Below, in pieces: positions 34,381 to 43,021 of a stretch of 64,000 nt of DNA. The notes below the pieces were generated by a model that saw only the letters and a list, made by a program, of their open reading frames with translations, made no database searches and was not told where the DNA came from. The translations under genes were made by a program, and so were the position numbers. The stretch covers positions 31,719 through 95,718 of the forward strand of contig CAVOJD010000036.1 in NCBI GenBank assembly GCA_963696075.1, written 5' to 3'. The DNA comes from CAJQQK01 sp963696075 (GTDB lineage Bacteria > Pseudomonadota > Alphaproteobacteria > Rhizobiales > Hyphomicrobiaceae). Position 1 is the first letter of the stretch; each line of letters starts with the position of its first letter.

Positions 34381-35376
34381 ATGACGACAGGCCCAATCCC
34401 GGCAACAGCCCCAAGCCTCGTGGCCGCTGCATGCCTGATGGCATCAAGCGGCTTGTCCAACGCTGCCGACATGCGGTCTGTCGACATTATGGTCCTCGGT
34501 GATTCACAGCTCGCTTTTGGCAGCGGCCCGGCCATGCTGAACTTCTTGGACCAGTTTGGTGCGCACTGCGGCGAGAGGGGCCTTGCCCCTGACCAGATCG
34601 CCGCGATCGACGCGATGAATGTCGGAATCCTCGGCGTCCGCGCGACAGGTCTTGGGATGTGGCTCTCCTCGACCCGCAAAGCGACGCGCATGATCTGTGT
34701 CCGCGACCCCAAGGGCCTCTCGAATGCCAGCACCTACGGCCGCCTGCGTTACCGTAACAGCCGGTGGGCGCAGATCGGCGCCAGTCCCCACCACCAGTTC
34801 TGCGGCAACGCCCGCTCACCGCTCGAAAATATCTTCGCGAAGCTGCCCCAGCCGCCGAAACTGGTCATCTTTCATTTCCTGGGCCTGTCGACGTTCGACT
34901 GGCTCGACCGCACGAAGCTGCGCGACGACCTCGACCGCATCAATGCCCAACTCCCAGACGAAACGGCCTGCCTCTTCCTGACGACAATCCCGACCTATAG
35001 CGCGCGGATCAACCAGCCCCGCAAACGCGCCCAGCAGAACCTGAAGCGCGCCCTTGTCGAAACCGGCAGCCGCTGCCGTGTCGTCGAAGGTCACACCCCG
35101 CGCACAATCAGCACCTTTGAAAACAACCGCAGCTATTACCGCAAGCGCCGGAGCGGCACCGTCAAGGATCCCTATCATGCCAACGCACCAGGCGCCCGAC
35201 GCTTCCTTGACCTGCGCGGGCCCGCGATCTGTCGTGGCGTCACGCAAGCCCTGTTCCCGCCCGAGCCACGCCTCGCCGAAGCTCCCCCGACCCGCAGCAG
35301 CCCCGAAGCAATCGCACCGCCCCTGCCGATGGCAATGACGCAGGTCAGCGCCGCGTCGCAAGCACGACCGGATTGA
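34381..35376 (+). CDS. Exported SGNH/GDSL-like hydrolase of unknown substrate
   Basis: A 331-residue protein with a signal sequence (ends NAA). It has the SGNH nucleophile block VLGDSQLAFG (Ser42) and a late DPYH (Asp263, His266), the spacing expected for the catalytic Asp-x-x-His. The middle block LVIFHFLGLSTFD replaces the usual GxND line. The C-terminal ~45 residues are Pro/Ala-rich. Its last 32 bp overlap the end of the convergent dehydrogenase gene. Start assignment is weak because no clear Shine-Dalgarno sequence is visible. Confidence 0.72.
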   Translation: MTTGPIPATAPSLVAAACLMASSGLSNAADMRSVDIMVLGDSQLAFGSGPAMLNFLDQFGAHCGERGLAPDQIAAIDAMNVGILGVRATGLGMWLSSTRKATRMICVRDPKGLSNASTYGRLRYRNSRWAQIGASPHHQFCGNARSPLENIFAKLPQPPKLVIFHFLGLSTFDWLDRTKLRDDLDRINAQLPDETACLFLTTIPTYSARINQPRKRAQQNLKRALVETGSRCRVVEGHTPRTISTFENNRSYYRKRRSGTVKDPYHANAPGARRFLDLRGPAICRGVTQALFPPEPRLAEAPPTRSSPEAIAPPLPMAMTQVSAASQARPD

Positions 35377-36325
35377 CGACGTTGATCGGATCACCCGCCG
35401 CAAAGGCCACGATCTGATTGAAGATGTCGGTGAACTGCAATTCGTACTCGTCCCGCGTCACGTATCCGATATGCGGCGTGCAGATCACGTTCGGCAGGCT
35501 GGTCAACGGATGGGTGGCATCCCGGATCGGCTCCTCGTCATAGACATCGACAGCCGCCATGCCCGGCCGCCCGGCATGAAGCGCATCCACCAGCGCGCCT
35601 GCCTCGATCAGCCCCGCCCGGCTGGTGTTGACCAGCACCGCATCGGGTTTCATCTGTGCGAGATCGGCCCGTGTCACGATCCCCCGCGTTGCATCCACCA
35701 GACGCATGTGCAGCGAGATGATGTCGCATCCCGCATAGAAATCGGCTTTGCTCTCTGCCGTCGTAAACCCGTCCGCCCGCGCCTTCTCCCGTGACTCCTC
35801 GCGCGCCCACACGACCACCTTCACATCGAACGCCTCGGCATACCGCGCCACCCGCCGCGCAATCCGCCCGAAGCCGTGCAGCCCGAGCGTCTTGCCCATC
35901 AGCGTCCGCCCGACACCGGTCTGCCACGTCCCCGCCTTGAGCGACGCCATCTGTCCTGGAATATCGCGCATCGCCGACAGAATAAGCCCCCACGTCAGCT
36001 CCGCCGTCGCAAATGACGGCGAGCCCATGTGCAGATCCGACGACACCACGATGCCGAGCCGCGTGCACGTCTCCACATCGATGTGCGGCCACACGCTGCG
36101 CTGAGAGATCAGCTTCAGCTTCGGCAACTTCTCGAGCAGCGGCGTGCGGATCTTGGTGCGCTCGCGGATCAGCACCAACACCTCCGTATCCGCCAACCGC
36201 TCAGCGAGCGCGTCAGTGTCCTGGACATGATCGTTCCACACTTCGACCTCGTGCCCATCGAGTTTGGCAAAGCACTCAAGCGTCCTGAGCGTGTCGTGAT
36301 AATCGTCAAGTATCGTGATCTTCAT
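35345..36325 (-). CDS. D-2-hydroxyacid dehydrogenase family protein
   Basis: NAD(P)-dependent oxidoreductase of 326 residues. It has the nucleotide-binding GLHGFGRIARRVARYAEAF, the catalytic Arg in VNTSRAGLIEAGALVDAL and the Asp/His pair in DVYDEEP...TPHIGYVT. A longer frame to 36484 is ignored because it would run through the upstream gene. The ATG at 36325 overlaps the stop of the preceding small gene by four bases (ATGA), so the two are translationally coupled. It resembles phosphoglycerate-dehydrogenase-like enzymes rather than a proven serine-pathway enzyme. Confidence 0.88.
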   Translation of the reverse strand: MKITILDDYHDTLRTLECFAKLDGHEVEVWNDHVQDTDALAERLADTEVLVLIRERTKIRTPLLEKLPKLKLISQRSVWPHIDVETCTRLGIVVSSDLHMGSPSFATAELTWGLILSAMRDIPGQMASLKAGTWQTGVGRTLMGKTLGLHGFGRIARRVARYAEAFDVKVVVWAREESREKARADGFTTAESKADFYAGCDIISLHMRLVDATRGIVTRADLAQMKPDAVLVNTSRAGLIEAGALVDALHAGRPGMAAVDVYDEEPIRDATHPLTSLPNVICTPHIGYVTRDEYELQFTDIFNQIVAFAAGDPINVVNPVVLATRR

Positions 36326-36585
36326 GCCCCGACCCTCACCATCCGTCCGTTCGCCGCGAGAAAGTCTTCGCCGATTTCCGTCACGCGCACCATCCAAGTA
36401 CCATCCGCAGCCCGGAACCGCTCGACATAGCCCCCCTCGACGGCATCTTCCCACACCGTCAACCTGGGACACGACGTTCGCCAAGCCTCCATCACCTCGT
36501 CATAAGGGCGCGGCGCCTTGCCGACCCATTCGGCCAGATCAAGGATCAGGGCATCAAGTTCATGAGATTGGTTTTGCTGAGACAT
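36322..36585 (-). CDS. Conserved small protein coupled to the dehydrogenase
   Basis: An 87-residue protein starting MSQQNQSHELDALILDLAEW. It contains PRPYDEVMEAWRTSCPRLTVWEDAVE followed by a beta-rich half (YVERFRAADGTWMVRVTEIGEDFLA). The end resembles the wing of a winged helix, so a DNA-binding or regulatory role is possible but unproved. It overlaps the dehydrogenase start by four bases. Similar small proteins occur in Rhizobiales, but the family name was not recalled. Confidence 0.72.
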   Translation of the reverse strand: MSQQNQSHELDALILDLAEWVGKAPRPYDEVMEAWRTSCPRLTVWEDAVEGGYVERFRAADGTWMVRVTEIGEDFLAANGRMVRVGA

Positions 36586-36977
36586 GGGCGCACCCCTTTG
36601 GCCAGTTTCAGCGCGCGTAGGGCGGTGCGCCGCCGGACGAATTGTCTACGCTGCCTGATATTTCCAGATATCCATTTATAACAGCCACACACAGTCCTGA
36701 ACAGCTGCCGCCAGCATTGGCAATGCGATGGCGTGCGCGCAGGCATCTGCCGCAAAAAATTCTGCGCGATGCGTTTCGCCGGCATCGCTCTTGATCCGCA
36801 TGAAGGTTTTCCGGCGTCGAAAACCACTTCATCCACGAGCAGCGGGATCTGCCCAATTAACATGCGCTTTTTGCTTAAAAAACAAGCTTGAAGGCGGCTG
36901 GTTTATGCCCAACCTCACGGTCGTAAGTAAGTGATCGCTTATGAGTTCGATCTTTACCGAATGACCAAGGGTGTGCG
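36586..36977. promoter_or_regulatory. Upstream region of the ureide operon with an operator-like palindrome
   Basis: 392 bp without a gene, relatively AT-rich in its second half. A near-perfect palindrome AAGTGATCGCTT at 36929-36940 lies about 40 bp before the operon start and has the look of a GntR-type operator. A run CTTTTTGCTTAAAAAAC at about 36863-36880 is a possible promoter region. No regulator gene is adjacent. Confidence 0.5.
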
Positions 36978-38108
36978 GTGTTGGACGGTTCTGAAACCGA
37001 CTTGAAAGACAGCCACGAAACGAAGAGTGACCCGAGCGCGCGGGGTCACTCTGTCGACCTATCCGGCGTAACGCATCGCTTCGGCAGCTTCGTTGCAGTC
37101 GACGATGTGTCGCTCCGCGTGAAAGCGGGAGAGGTCCTTGCCCTTCTCGGTCCATCCGGCTGTGGCAAGACAACTCTGCTCAGGATCATTTCAGGATTTG
37201 TCGAGCAGACCGTGGGCTCCGTCTTGATCGATGGCAGCCCGATCGATCATCTCCCTCCCAATCTGCGGCGTGTGGGCATCGTATTCCAAAGCTACGCCCT
37301 CTTCCCCCATATGACGGTCGCCGAGAATATCGCCTACGGCTTGAAGGCCCGGCGCACCCCCAAGGACGCCATCAAGCCGCGCGTCCAAGAGTTACTCGAA
37401 ACGGTCCAGCTCGGCGCGATGGCCCAGCGCCTGCCCCGTGAGCTTTCCGGCGGCCAGCAGCAGCGCGTCGCTTTGGCGCGCGCTCTGGCCGTCGAACCCG
37501 CTGTCCTGCTGCTCGACGAACCCTTCAGCGCCCTCGACAAGAATCTCCGCCTCGATATGCAGATCGAGCTGAAACGCCTGCAGCGCCAGCTCGGCCTGAC
37601 GGCCATCCTCGTCACGCATGATCAGGATGAAGCGATGGGCGTCGCGGACCGGATCGCGGTCATGAATGCCGGCCGCGTTGAACAGCTCGACACCCCCGTC
37701 AACATCTACGACCGGCCGGCAAGCCTCTTCGTCAGCGGTTTCATCGGCACGACCAACCAGCTATCGGGCCGGGTGCTTGAAACCGGCGCAACCGCTCAGG
37801 TCGCCCTCGATGTTGGCGGCGTCATCCCGGCCGCTTGCAGCACTGAACTCTCGGCAGGCGACAGCGTCATCGTGACCGTCCGCCCCGAACAACTCGAACT
37901 CCATTCGAGTGCGGCCGCCGACCGCTGGCCGGTTCAGCATCGCCTATCCGTCCCCGCCGGCGCCCAGGTCATCCATGAACTCGAGGCCGCCGGGCCGACA
38001 ATCCTGAAGGTCATCGCACAGCGCATCGGCCCCGTAAGCGACGACCTCGATCTCGGATGGTGTGGCCTTCGACAAGGCGCCGTGCCGACAGCCTTTCCAA
38101 AGCAGTAA
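36978..38108 (+). CDS. ABC importer ATPase (PotA/FbpC-like)
   Basis: Energises the importer encoded downstream. Walker A GPSGCGKTT, Q-loop VFQSYALFPH, signature LSGGQQQR, Walker B VLLLDEPFSALD and the switch His in VTHDQDEA are all present. A TOBE-like C-terminal region follows from about residue 250. The length is 376 residues. The GTG start at 36978 follows AAGG. It belongs to the polyamine/iron/thiamine transporter group by sequence. The operon context (AllA, PuuE) points to a ureide or related purine breakdown product as substrate, which is inference. Confidence 0.95.
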   Translation: MLDGSETDLKDSHETKSDPSARGHSVDLSGVTHRFGSFVAVDDVSLRVKAGEVLALLGPSGCGKTTLLRIISGFVEQTVGSVLIDGSPIDHLPPNLRRVGIVFQSYALFPHMTVAENIAYGLKARRTPKDAIKPRVQELLETVQLGAMAQRLPRELSGGQQQRVALARALAVEPAVLLLDEPFSALDKNLRLDMQIELKRLQRQLGLTAILVTHDQDEAMGVADRIAVMNAGRVEQLDTPVNIYDRPASLFVSGFIGTTNQLSGRVLETGATAQVALDVGGVIPAACSTELSAGDSVIVTVRPEQLELHSSAAADRWPVQHRLSVPAGAQVIHELEAAGPTILKVIAQRIGPVSDDLDLGWCGLRQGAVPTAFPKQ

Positions 38109-38132
38109 GTCCAACCTGGAGAATGGAACGAA

Positions 38133-39161
38133 ATGACCAAGCACAAGATTGACCGCCGCACAGTTCTCGCTGGCAGCGCCGCTCTGGCGGGCGCAGCGAT
38201 GTTGCCGGGCGCCGCACGCGCCAGCGGCTCTGTAACAGCCGCAACCTATCCCGGCACCTGGGATTCAACCTACCGCAGCGTCGTTGCCCCCGCCCTCAAG
38301 GCCAAGCACGGCATTGATCTGAGCCTGGAGCCGTTGTGGGCCGTCCAGCAGGTCACCAAGGTCGCGGCCGCCCGTGGCCTCGCCCCGTTTGATGCGATGG
38401 TCCTCGATCCCGGCCCCAGAGCGGCTGCGATCGAACGCGGCCTATTCGAAAAATTCGATCCCTCGAAGCTGACCAATGCGGACAAGATCCCGGCAGGCTA
38501 TGCCGACGAATACGGCGTCGCCGTAAACGCACAGATCGTCGGCATCGTCTACAATCCAAAGAAGCTGCCCAAGCCGACGAAATGGACCGATCTGTTTGAA
38601 GAACCCTATGTGTCCCGGCTTGGCTTGACCGGCTTCCAGACGACCTACGGCACCGTCTCCCTGATCGAGATGGCAAAGCAGTTCGGCGGGTCAGCCACCG
38701 ACGTCGAGCCGCTGTTCAAGGAAATCAAGAAGATCCTGCCGAAGGTCGCGGCCGTGACCTCGCCGAAGGCTCTGCCGGGCCTCTTCCAGCAAGGCCAGTT
38801 CGACGTCACCTACACCAACACCAACAACGTCGCGACGCTCAAGAGCAAGGGTGTCGACATTGACATCGCCTTCCCAGAGTCCGGTGCGATCACGTTCATC
38901 ACCACGCTCCACATCCCGAAGGGCGCAGAGAATGTCGATGCTGCCTACAAGTACATCGACACCGTTCTCGACGCTGGTGTTCAGGCCGAAATGATGAAGC
39001 CTCCCGCCAACTTCATCCCCGTCAATACGGACGTGAAACTGGAAGGCCTCGACATTTCGAGCCTTGATGAACTCAAGAATTTCGTCACGCATGACTGGTC
39101 GGTCATCAATCCGCAGCGCGCGGCCTGGATCGAGCGCTTCAACAAAGAAGTGACGAAGTAG
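38133..39161 (+). CDS. ABC importer periplasmic binding protein (PotD-like), Tat signal
   Basis: A 342-residue periplasmic binding protein. The N terminus (DRRTVLAGSAALAGAAMLPGAARA) is a Tat-type leader, so it is exported folded. The mature protein has the features of the PotD/thiamine-binding class (VTAATYPGTWDSTY, VLDPGPRAAAIE, NPKKLPKPTKWTDLFEEPYV). It lies 24 bp after the ATPase gene. The substrate is not predictable from sequence; the neighbours suggest a ureide. Confidence 0.93.
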   Translation: MTKHKIDRRTVLAGSAALAGAAMLPGAARASGSVTAATYPGTWDSTYRSVVAPALKAKHGIDLSLEPLWAVQQVTKVAAARGLAPFDAMVLDPGPRAAAIERGLFEKFDPSKLTNADKIPAGYADEYGVAVNAQIVGIVYNPKKLPKPTKWTDLFEEPYVSRLGLTGFQTTYGTVSLIEMAKQFGGSATDVEPLFKEIKKILPKVAAVTSPKALPGLFQQGQFDVTYTNTNNVATLKSKGVDIDIAFPESGAITFITTLHIPKGAENVDAAYKYIDTVLDAGVQAEMMKPPANFIPVNTDVKLEGLDISSLDELKNFVTHDWSVINPQRAAWIERFNKEVTK

Positions 39162-39171
39162 GTCACGCCAC

Positions 39172-40077
39172 ATGGCCACAGCGGCGGCGCAACAAGACGG
39201 AAAGGCAGTGGGGCGGCACCGCGCCAGGTTTCGTGGTGCAACCCCATCACAACCTCAGTGGAGCCTGGCCGCTCCGCTGGGGCTGCTCTATGCGGTCTTC
39301 TTTCTGGCGCCGCTGCTTTTGCTGCTCTGGATCAGCTTCCATAACGACACCGAACTGAACGAGTTTGGCCTCGGCAGCTGGATCAAGTTCTGGAGCGATC
39401 CGTTCTACGTCGGGGTTGTCTTCAAGACCCTCAAGTTGGGCCTGCTCACGGTCGTTGCCGCAACAATCCTGAGCTATCCCATAGCGCTTTTCTATTACGA
39501 GACCGGACCGCGCGTTCGAAAGATCATCCTGTTTATGGTGATCCTGCCGCTCCTGCTCTCGGTCGTCATCCGCACCTTTGCCTGGATCGCGATCCTCTCG
39601 CGCGAAGGCGTGGCAAACGCCGCCTTGCAGAGCCTGGGATTGACCAGCGCGCCGATTTCCCTTCTGCAAACCGAATTCGGCCTGATCCTGTCGCTGATGC
39701 AGATCGAGATGCCGCTGATGCTGCTGCCGCTGATTGCGGTCATACAAAGGGTCGACCCGCGCATGGTCGAGGCATCACGCGCCCTCGGCGCGTCCCGCTG
39801 GCGGACCACGTTCCAGGTCCTCATCCCGCTCAGTCTTCCCGGCTGGATCGCGGGTGCGACGCTCGTCTTCGCAAGCTCCACGACGGCCTTCATCTCACAG
39901 TCGGTGATCGGCGGCGGTCGCCTCGTCTACCTGCCGTCCGTGATCTACCAGCAGTCCATGGTGATTTATAATTGGCCGTTTGCCGCCGTCGCATCGATCA
40001 TGCTGCTCGTCTCTGTTCTTGGCGGCGTGTTCCTGATCGCAGCCATCGGCCGCTGGATATCGCGGGAGGCCGTGTAA
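39172..40077 (+). CDS. ABC importer permease 1 (PotB-like)
   Basis: Six-helix inner-membrane permease of 301 residues. The EAA cytoplasmic loop is clear (EASRALGASRWRTTFQVLIPLSLPG), where the ATPase docks. The gene starts 10 bp after the binding-protein gene and its last base overlaps the next start, as expected for a heterodimeric permease pair. Confidence 0.94.
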   Translation: MATAAAQQDGKAVGRHRARFRGATPSQPQWSLAAPLGLLYAVFFLAPLLLLLWISFHNDTELNEFGLGSWIKFWSDPFYVGVVFKTLKLGLLTVVAATILSYPIALFYYETGPRVRKIILFMVILPLLLSVVIRTFAWIAILSREGVANAALQSLGLTSAPISLLQTEFGLILSLMQIEMPLMLLPLIAVIQRVDPRMVEASRALGASRWRTTFQVLIPLSLPGWIAGATLVFASSTTAFISQSVIGGGRLVYLPSVIYQQSMVIYNWPFAAVASIMLLVSVLGGVFLIAAIGRWISREAV

Positions 40078-40898
40078 TGGCCCGCCGCCGGACTGCAGCC
40101 GACATCAGTCATGACATCGTCATTGGCGGCATCGCACTGATCGGCATGACGATCCTGATCGGCCCCGTTCTTGTCGTGCTGATCACGTCGTTGTCGACAT
40201 CGCAGGCCTTGAAGTTTCCACCACCGGGCTTCTCGCTGCAGTGGTACCAAGCGTTGTTCGATCCCATTCAGTCGCGGCAAATTCACATCGCCGCCACCAA
40301 CAGCCTCAAGGTCGCGCTCTGGGCCACCGTATTCGCAACACTCTTTTCAGTCCTTGCTGCCGCCGCAATCGCCCGTGTCCGCGCCCCTTCGGCGCGGGCG
40401 CTGGAAGCGACCTTCATGGCGCCGCTCATCCTGCCCGCGTTGTCGTACGGTCTTGCAGCGCTGATGTTCTTCTCGCTGCTTGGCTACCGCCCATCCCTGT
40501 TTCTGCTGACGATCGGGCACCTGATCGTGATCGCCCCCTTCGTGTTTCGAACGACACTGGCAAGCTTGACCCAACTCGAACCGGCGCTCCTTGAAGGTTC
40601 CGCAAGCCTCGGCGCGAACCGCTTCTACACCTTCCGGCGGGTCACACTGCCGATCATCGCACCCGGCATCGTCGCGGGCGCCTTCCTGGCATTCGTCAAC
40701 TCACTCGATAACGTACCCGTCTCGTTGTTCCTGACGACCGCCCGCACCGACATGCTCCCGATCCGGATGTGGGGCATGATCGAAAGCACGCTCGATGTGC
40801 GCGTGGCCGCGATTTCCGGCATATTGATCGTGTTCGTCTTCGTCCTGTTGGTCATCCTCGATCGCCTCGTCGGAATAACGCGGCGCGTCGGCGGATAA
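40077..40898 (+). CDS. ABC importer permease 2 (PotC-like)
   Basis: Second permease, 273 residues, with the EAA loop EGSASLGANRFYTFRRVTLPIIAPG. The ATG at 40077 overlaps the TAA of permease 1 (TAATG), a classical coupling that keeps the two subunits equimolar. A longer frame to 39972 is not used for that reason. Confidence 0.94.
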   Translation: MARRRTAADISHDIVIGGIALIGMTILIGPVLVVLITSLSTSQALKFPPPGFSLQWYQALFDPIQSRQIHIAATNSLKVALWATVFATLFSVLAAAAIARVRAPSARALEATFMAPLILPALSYGLAALMFFSLLGYRPSLFLLTIGHLIVIAPFVFRTTLASLTQLEPALLEGSASLGANRFYTFRRVTLPIIAPGIVAGAFLAFVNSLDNVPVSLFLTTARTDMLPIRMWGMIESTLDVRVAAISGILIVFVFVLLVILDRLVGITRRVGG

Positions 40899-40914
40899 CG
40901 GAGCCTGTCCCGGA

Positions 40915-41412
40915 ATGCCTGATCGTCGCACTATCACCGCTCAACCGATTTCCGCCCGCGCCTTCGCGCCCTTTGGAAACGTACTCGAAGCGCCCCTCGA
41001 ATTCGGCCGCACCTATTTTGATGAAGGCCTCGCCAATCTGAGGCCGTCGGCATCCCCAAGCCTGTCGCTGGCGCGTATCGCCGAAACGCCCGATTTTCCC
41101 CTGACGGCGGTCGAAATGGAGCGGCACGAGTTCTCCTCGCAAAGCTTCATGCCGATCGATGTGTCGCGATATCTGATCGTCGTGGCCCCCGCGCTCGCCT
41201 CCGGTCTGCCGGACGCCGAACAGGCCCAGGCGTTCCTTGTCCCAGGCGACGTCGGCATCACGTACGGCGCCAATGTCTGGCACCACCCCATCGCCGTGCT
41301 CGACCGCCCCGGCCGCTTCGCCATCCAGATGTGGAAGGATGGAACGACCGGCGACGAAGAATTCGTCGACCTGGAACACCCCTTCGAGATCATGCTTCCC
41401 GCAGCCAAGTGA
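40915..41412 (+). CDS. allA: Ureidoglycolate lyase
   Basis: Splits ureidoglycolate to glyoxylate and urea, a late step of purine degradation. The 165-residue cupin-fold protein contains MERHEFSSQSFMPID, VPGDVGITYGANVWHHPIAVLD and the FAIQMWKDG strand, all typical of AllA. The gene starts 16 bp after the permease and is followed by puuE after 10 bp, so it belongs to the same operon. Confidence 0.93.
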   Translation: MPDRRTITAQPISARAFAPFGNVLEAPLEFGRTYFDEGLANLRPSASPSLSLARIAETPDFPLTAVEMERHEFSSQSFMPIDVSRYLIVVAPALASGLPDAEQAQAFLVPGDVGITYGANVWHHPIAVLDRPGRFAIQMWKDGTTGDEEFVDLEHPFEIMLPAAK

Positions 41413-41422
41413 GGTTCGCTCA

Positions 41423-42346
41423 ATGACCTACGATCGTGATTTAGTCGGTTACGGCGAGAACCCGCCCGATCCGAAATGGCCGAATGGCGCGCGCATCGCG
41501 GTCAACTTTGTCATGAACTACGAAGAGGGCTCCGAACCCTCGGTTCAGGATGGTGAGGATCACACCGAAACCGGGCTGACCGAGGCCCACGGCCTCGGCC
41601 AGGATTTCGGCGCCGGCCGCGATCTCGCAGGCGAAAGCCTTTTCGAATACGGCAGCCGCGTCGGGTTTTGGCGCTTGAAGCGCCTGTTCGATGAACGCGC
41701 CCTGCCGATGACGATTTTCGGATGCGCCTTGGCCCTCGAACGTCACCCGGCTGCAGCCAAGGCAATCCAGGACGCAGGCTATGACGTCTGCTGCCATGGC
41801 TGGCGCTGGATAAAGCACTGGGAACTGAGCGAAGCAGAAGAACGCGAACACATCGCCAAGTCGATCGTATCGCTTGAAAAATCGGTCGGCGCCCGCCCGC
41901 TCGGTTGGTACTGCCGCTACGGCCCGAGCGTGAACACCCGCCGCCTCGTCGTGGACGAAGGTGGCTTCCTCTATGACAGTGACTACTACGGCGACGAACT
42001 GCCCTTCTGGAAAACCGTCGACGGCAAGCCCCACCTCGTCGTGCCCTACACCCTCACCCACAATGACACGAAATTCGCAGGCTCCGTCGGCACCGCGGAT
42101 GACTGGTTCACGTTTGTCCGTGACGGGTTCGATATGCTTTATCGGGAAGGTGCAACCCATCCCAAAATGATGTCGGTCGGACTGCACATGCGCCTGATCG
42201 GGCACCCCGCGCGCGCGATCGGTCTGGAACGCCTCCTGGACCACATGATGAAACACGAGGGCGTCTGGATCACGCGCCGCGTTGATATCGCGCAGCACTG
42301 GATCGACACACACCCCTATCCCGGCAGGGGCCTGAACGAGGCTTGA
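41423..42346 (+). CDS. puuE: Allantoinase, polysaccharide-deacetylase type (PuuE)
   Basis: Hydrolyses allantoin to allantoate, using the NodB-like deacetylase fold rather than the amidohydrolase fold of AllB. The 307-residue product shows RIAVNFVMNYEEGSE, ERHPAAAKAIQDAGYDVCCHGWRWI and GWYCRYGPSVNTRRLVVDEGGFLYDSDYY. The ATG at 41423 has a weak GAGG upstream. A frame from 41237 is an out-of-phase extension through allA and is rejected. It ends the operon. Notably uraD, uraH and allC are absent from this window. Confidence 0.92.
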   Translation: MTYDRDLVGYGENPPDPKWPNGARIAVNFVMNYEEGSEPSVQDGEDHTETGLTEAHGLGQDFGAGRDLAGESLFEYGSRVGFWRLKRLFDERALPMTIFGCALALERHPAAAKAIQDAGYDVCCHGWRWIKHWELSEAEEREHIAKSIVSLEKSVGARPLGWYCRYGPSVNTRRLVVDEGGFLYDSDYYGDELPFWKTVDGKPHLVVPYTLTHNDTKFAGSVGTADDWFTFVRDGFDMLYREGATHPKMMSVGLHMRLIGHPARAIGLERLLDHMMKHEGVWITRRVDIAQHWIDTHPYPGRGLNEA

Positions 42347-42532
42347 GGGCTGTCACCGGGAGGTTGTAGCAGGCAGCCCACTGAGAAAAAGTCCGCTGGC
42401 GCGGCAGATCCGGCCCCACCCGCCCCTGCCACAAAATCGGCCCTGTCGTGAAATGCCTGGAACGTCTACACTTAGCCACGCCGTCCCGACCGTCGCGGAG
42501 GCTGACGCCGCCGCACAACCCAGGAACCCGAC

Positions 42533-42922
42533 ATGACCCAGAACCCATTCATGATCCCCAAAGAGATGCGCGAACTGACCGAAAAGAACATCGAGCAGGC
42601 CCAGGCCGCGTTCGGCCAGTTCAGCAACGCCATGACCGAAGCCATGACCATGTGGACCAAGGCCATGCCGGCAAACAACATGACGACGGGGTTTGCCTTG
42701 GTTCAGGAACGCGCCATCCACTATGCCAAGCAGAACACGGAAGCCGGCATGGCCCTGGCAAGCGAAATTGCCAAGGCCAAGGACATTCAGGAGATCCTGG
42801 CGCTCCAGACAAGCTTTGCCCAAAAGCAGATGCAGTCCTACGCCCAGCAGACGCAGGAGCTTGGCCGCCTGATGACCGAGGCCACCAAGGAGGCCGCCGA
42901 CGCAATGAAGCCAAAAACCTAG
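42533..42922 (+). CDS. Phasin family protein
   Basis: Coats polyhydroxyalkanoate granules. The 129-residue product is fully helical and amphipathic, starting with QNPFMIPKEMRELTEKNIEQAQAAF. Repeated Ala/Gln-rich helices follow (FALVQERAIHYAKQNTEAGMALASEIA, QEILALQTSFAQKQMQSYAQQTQELG), the phasin_2 pattern. It is a single gene; the upstream 186 bp presumably carries its promoter. It implies that the organism stores PHA, although no synthase lies in the window. Confidence 0.93.
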   Translation: MTQNPFMIPKEMRELTEKNIEQAQAAFGQFSNAMTEAMTMWTKAMPANNMTTGFALVQERAIHYAKQNTEAGMALASEIAKAKDIQEILALQTSFAQKQMQSYAQQTQELGRLMTEATKEAADAMKPKT

Positions 42923-43021
42923 GACGGCGCTTCCCGGCCCACAGGCCACAGTGAGCGGGGCACAGCGAGCAGGCGCACCGATAATCAGGAAAGATTGCCG
43001 CGCACCTGGCTGCGAGGAGCG

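Noticed and set aside
36978..40898. Polyamine importer, as the closest named family.
   Set aside because: Similarity to PotABCD marks a large group, and co-operonic allA and puuE make a ureide substrate more likely. Left unnamed.
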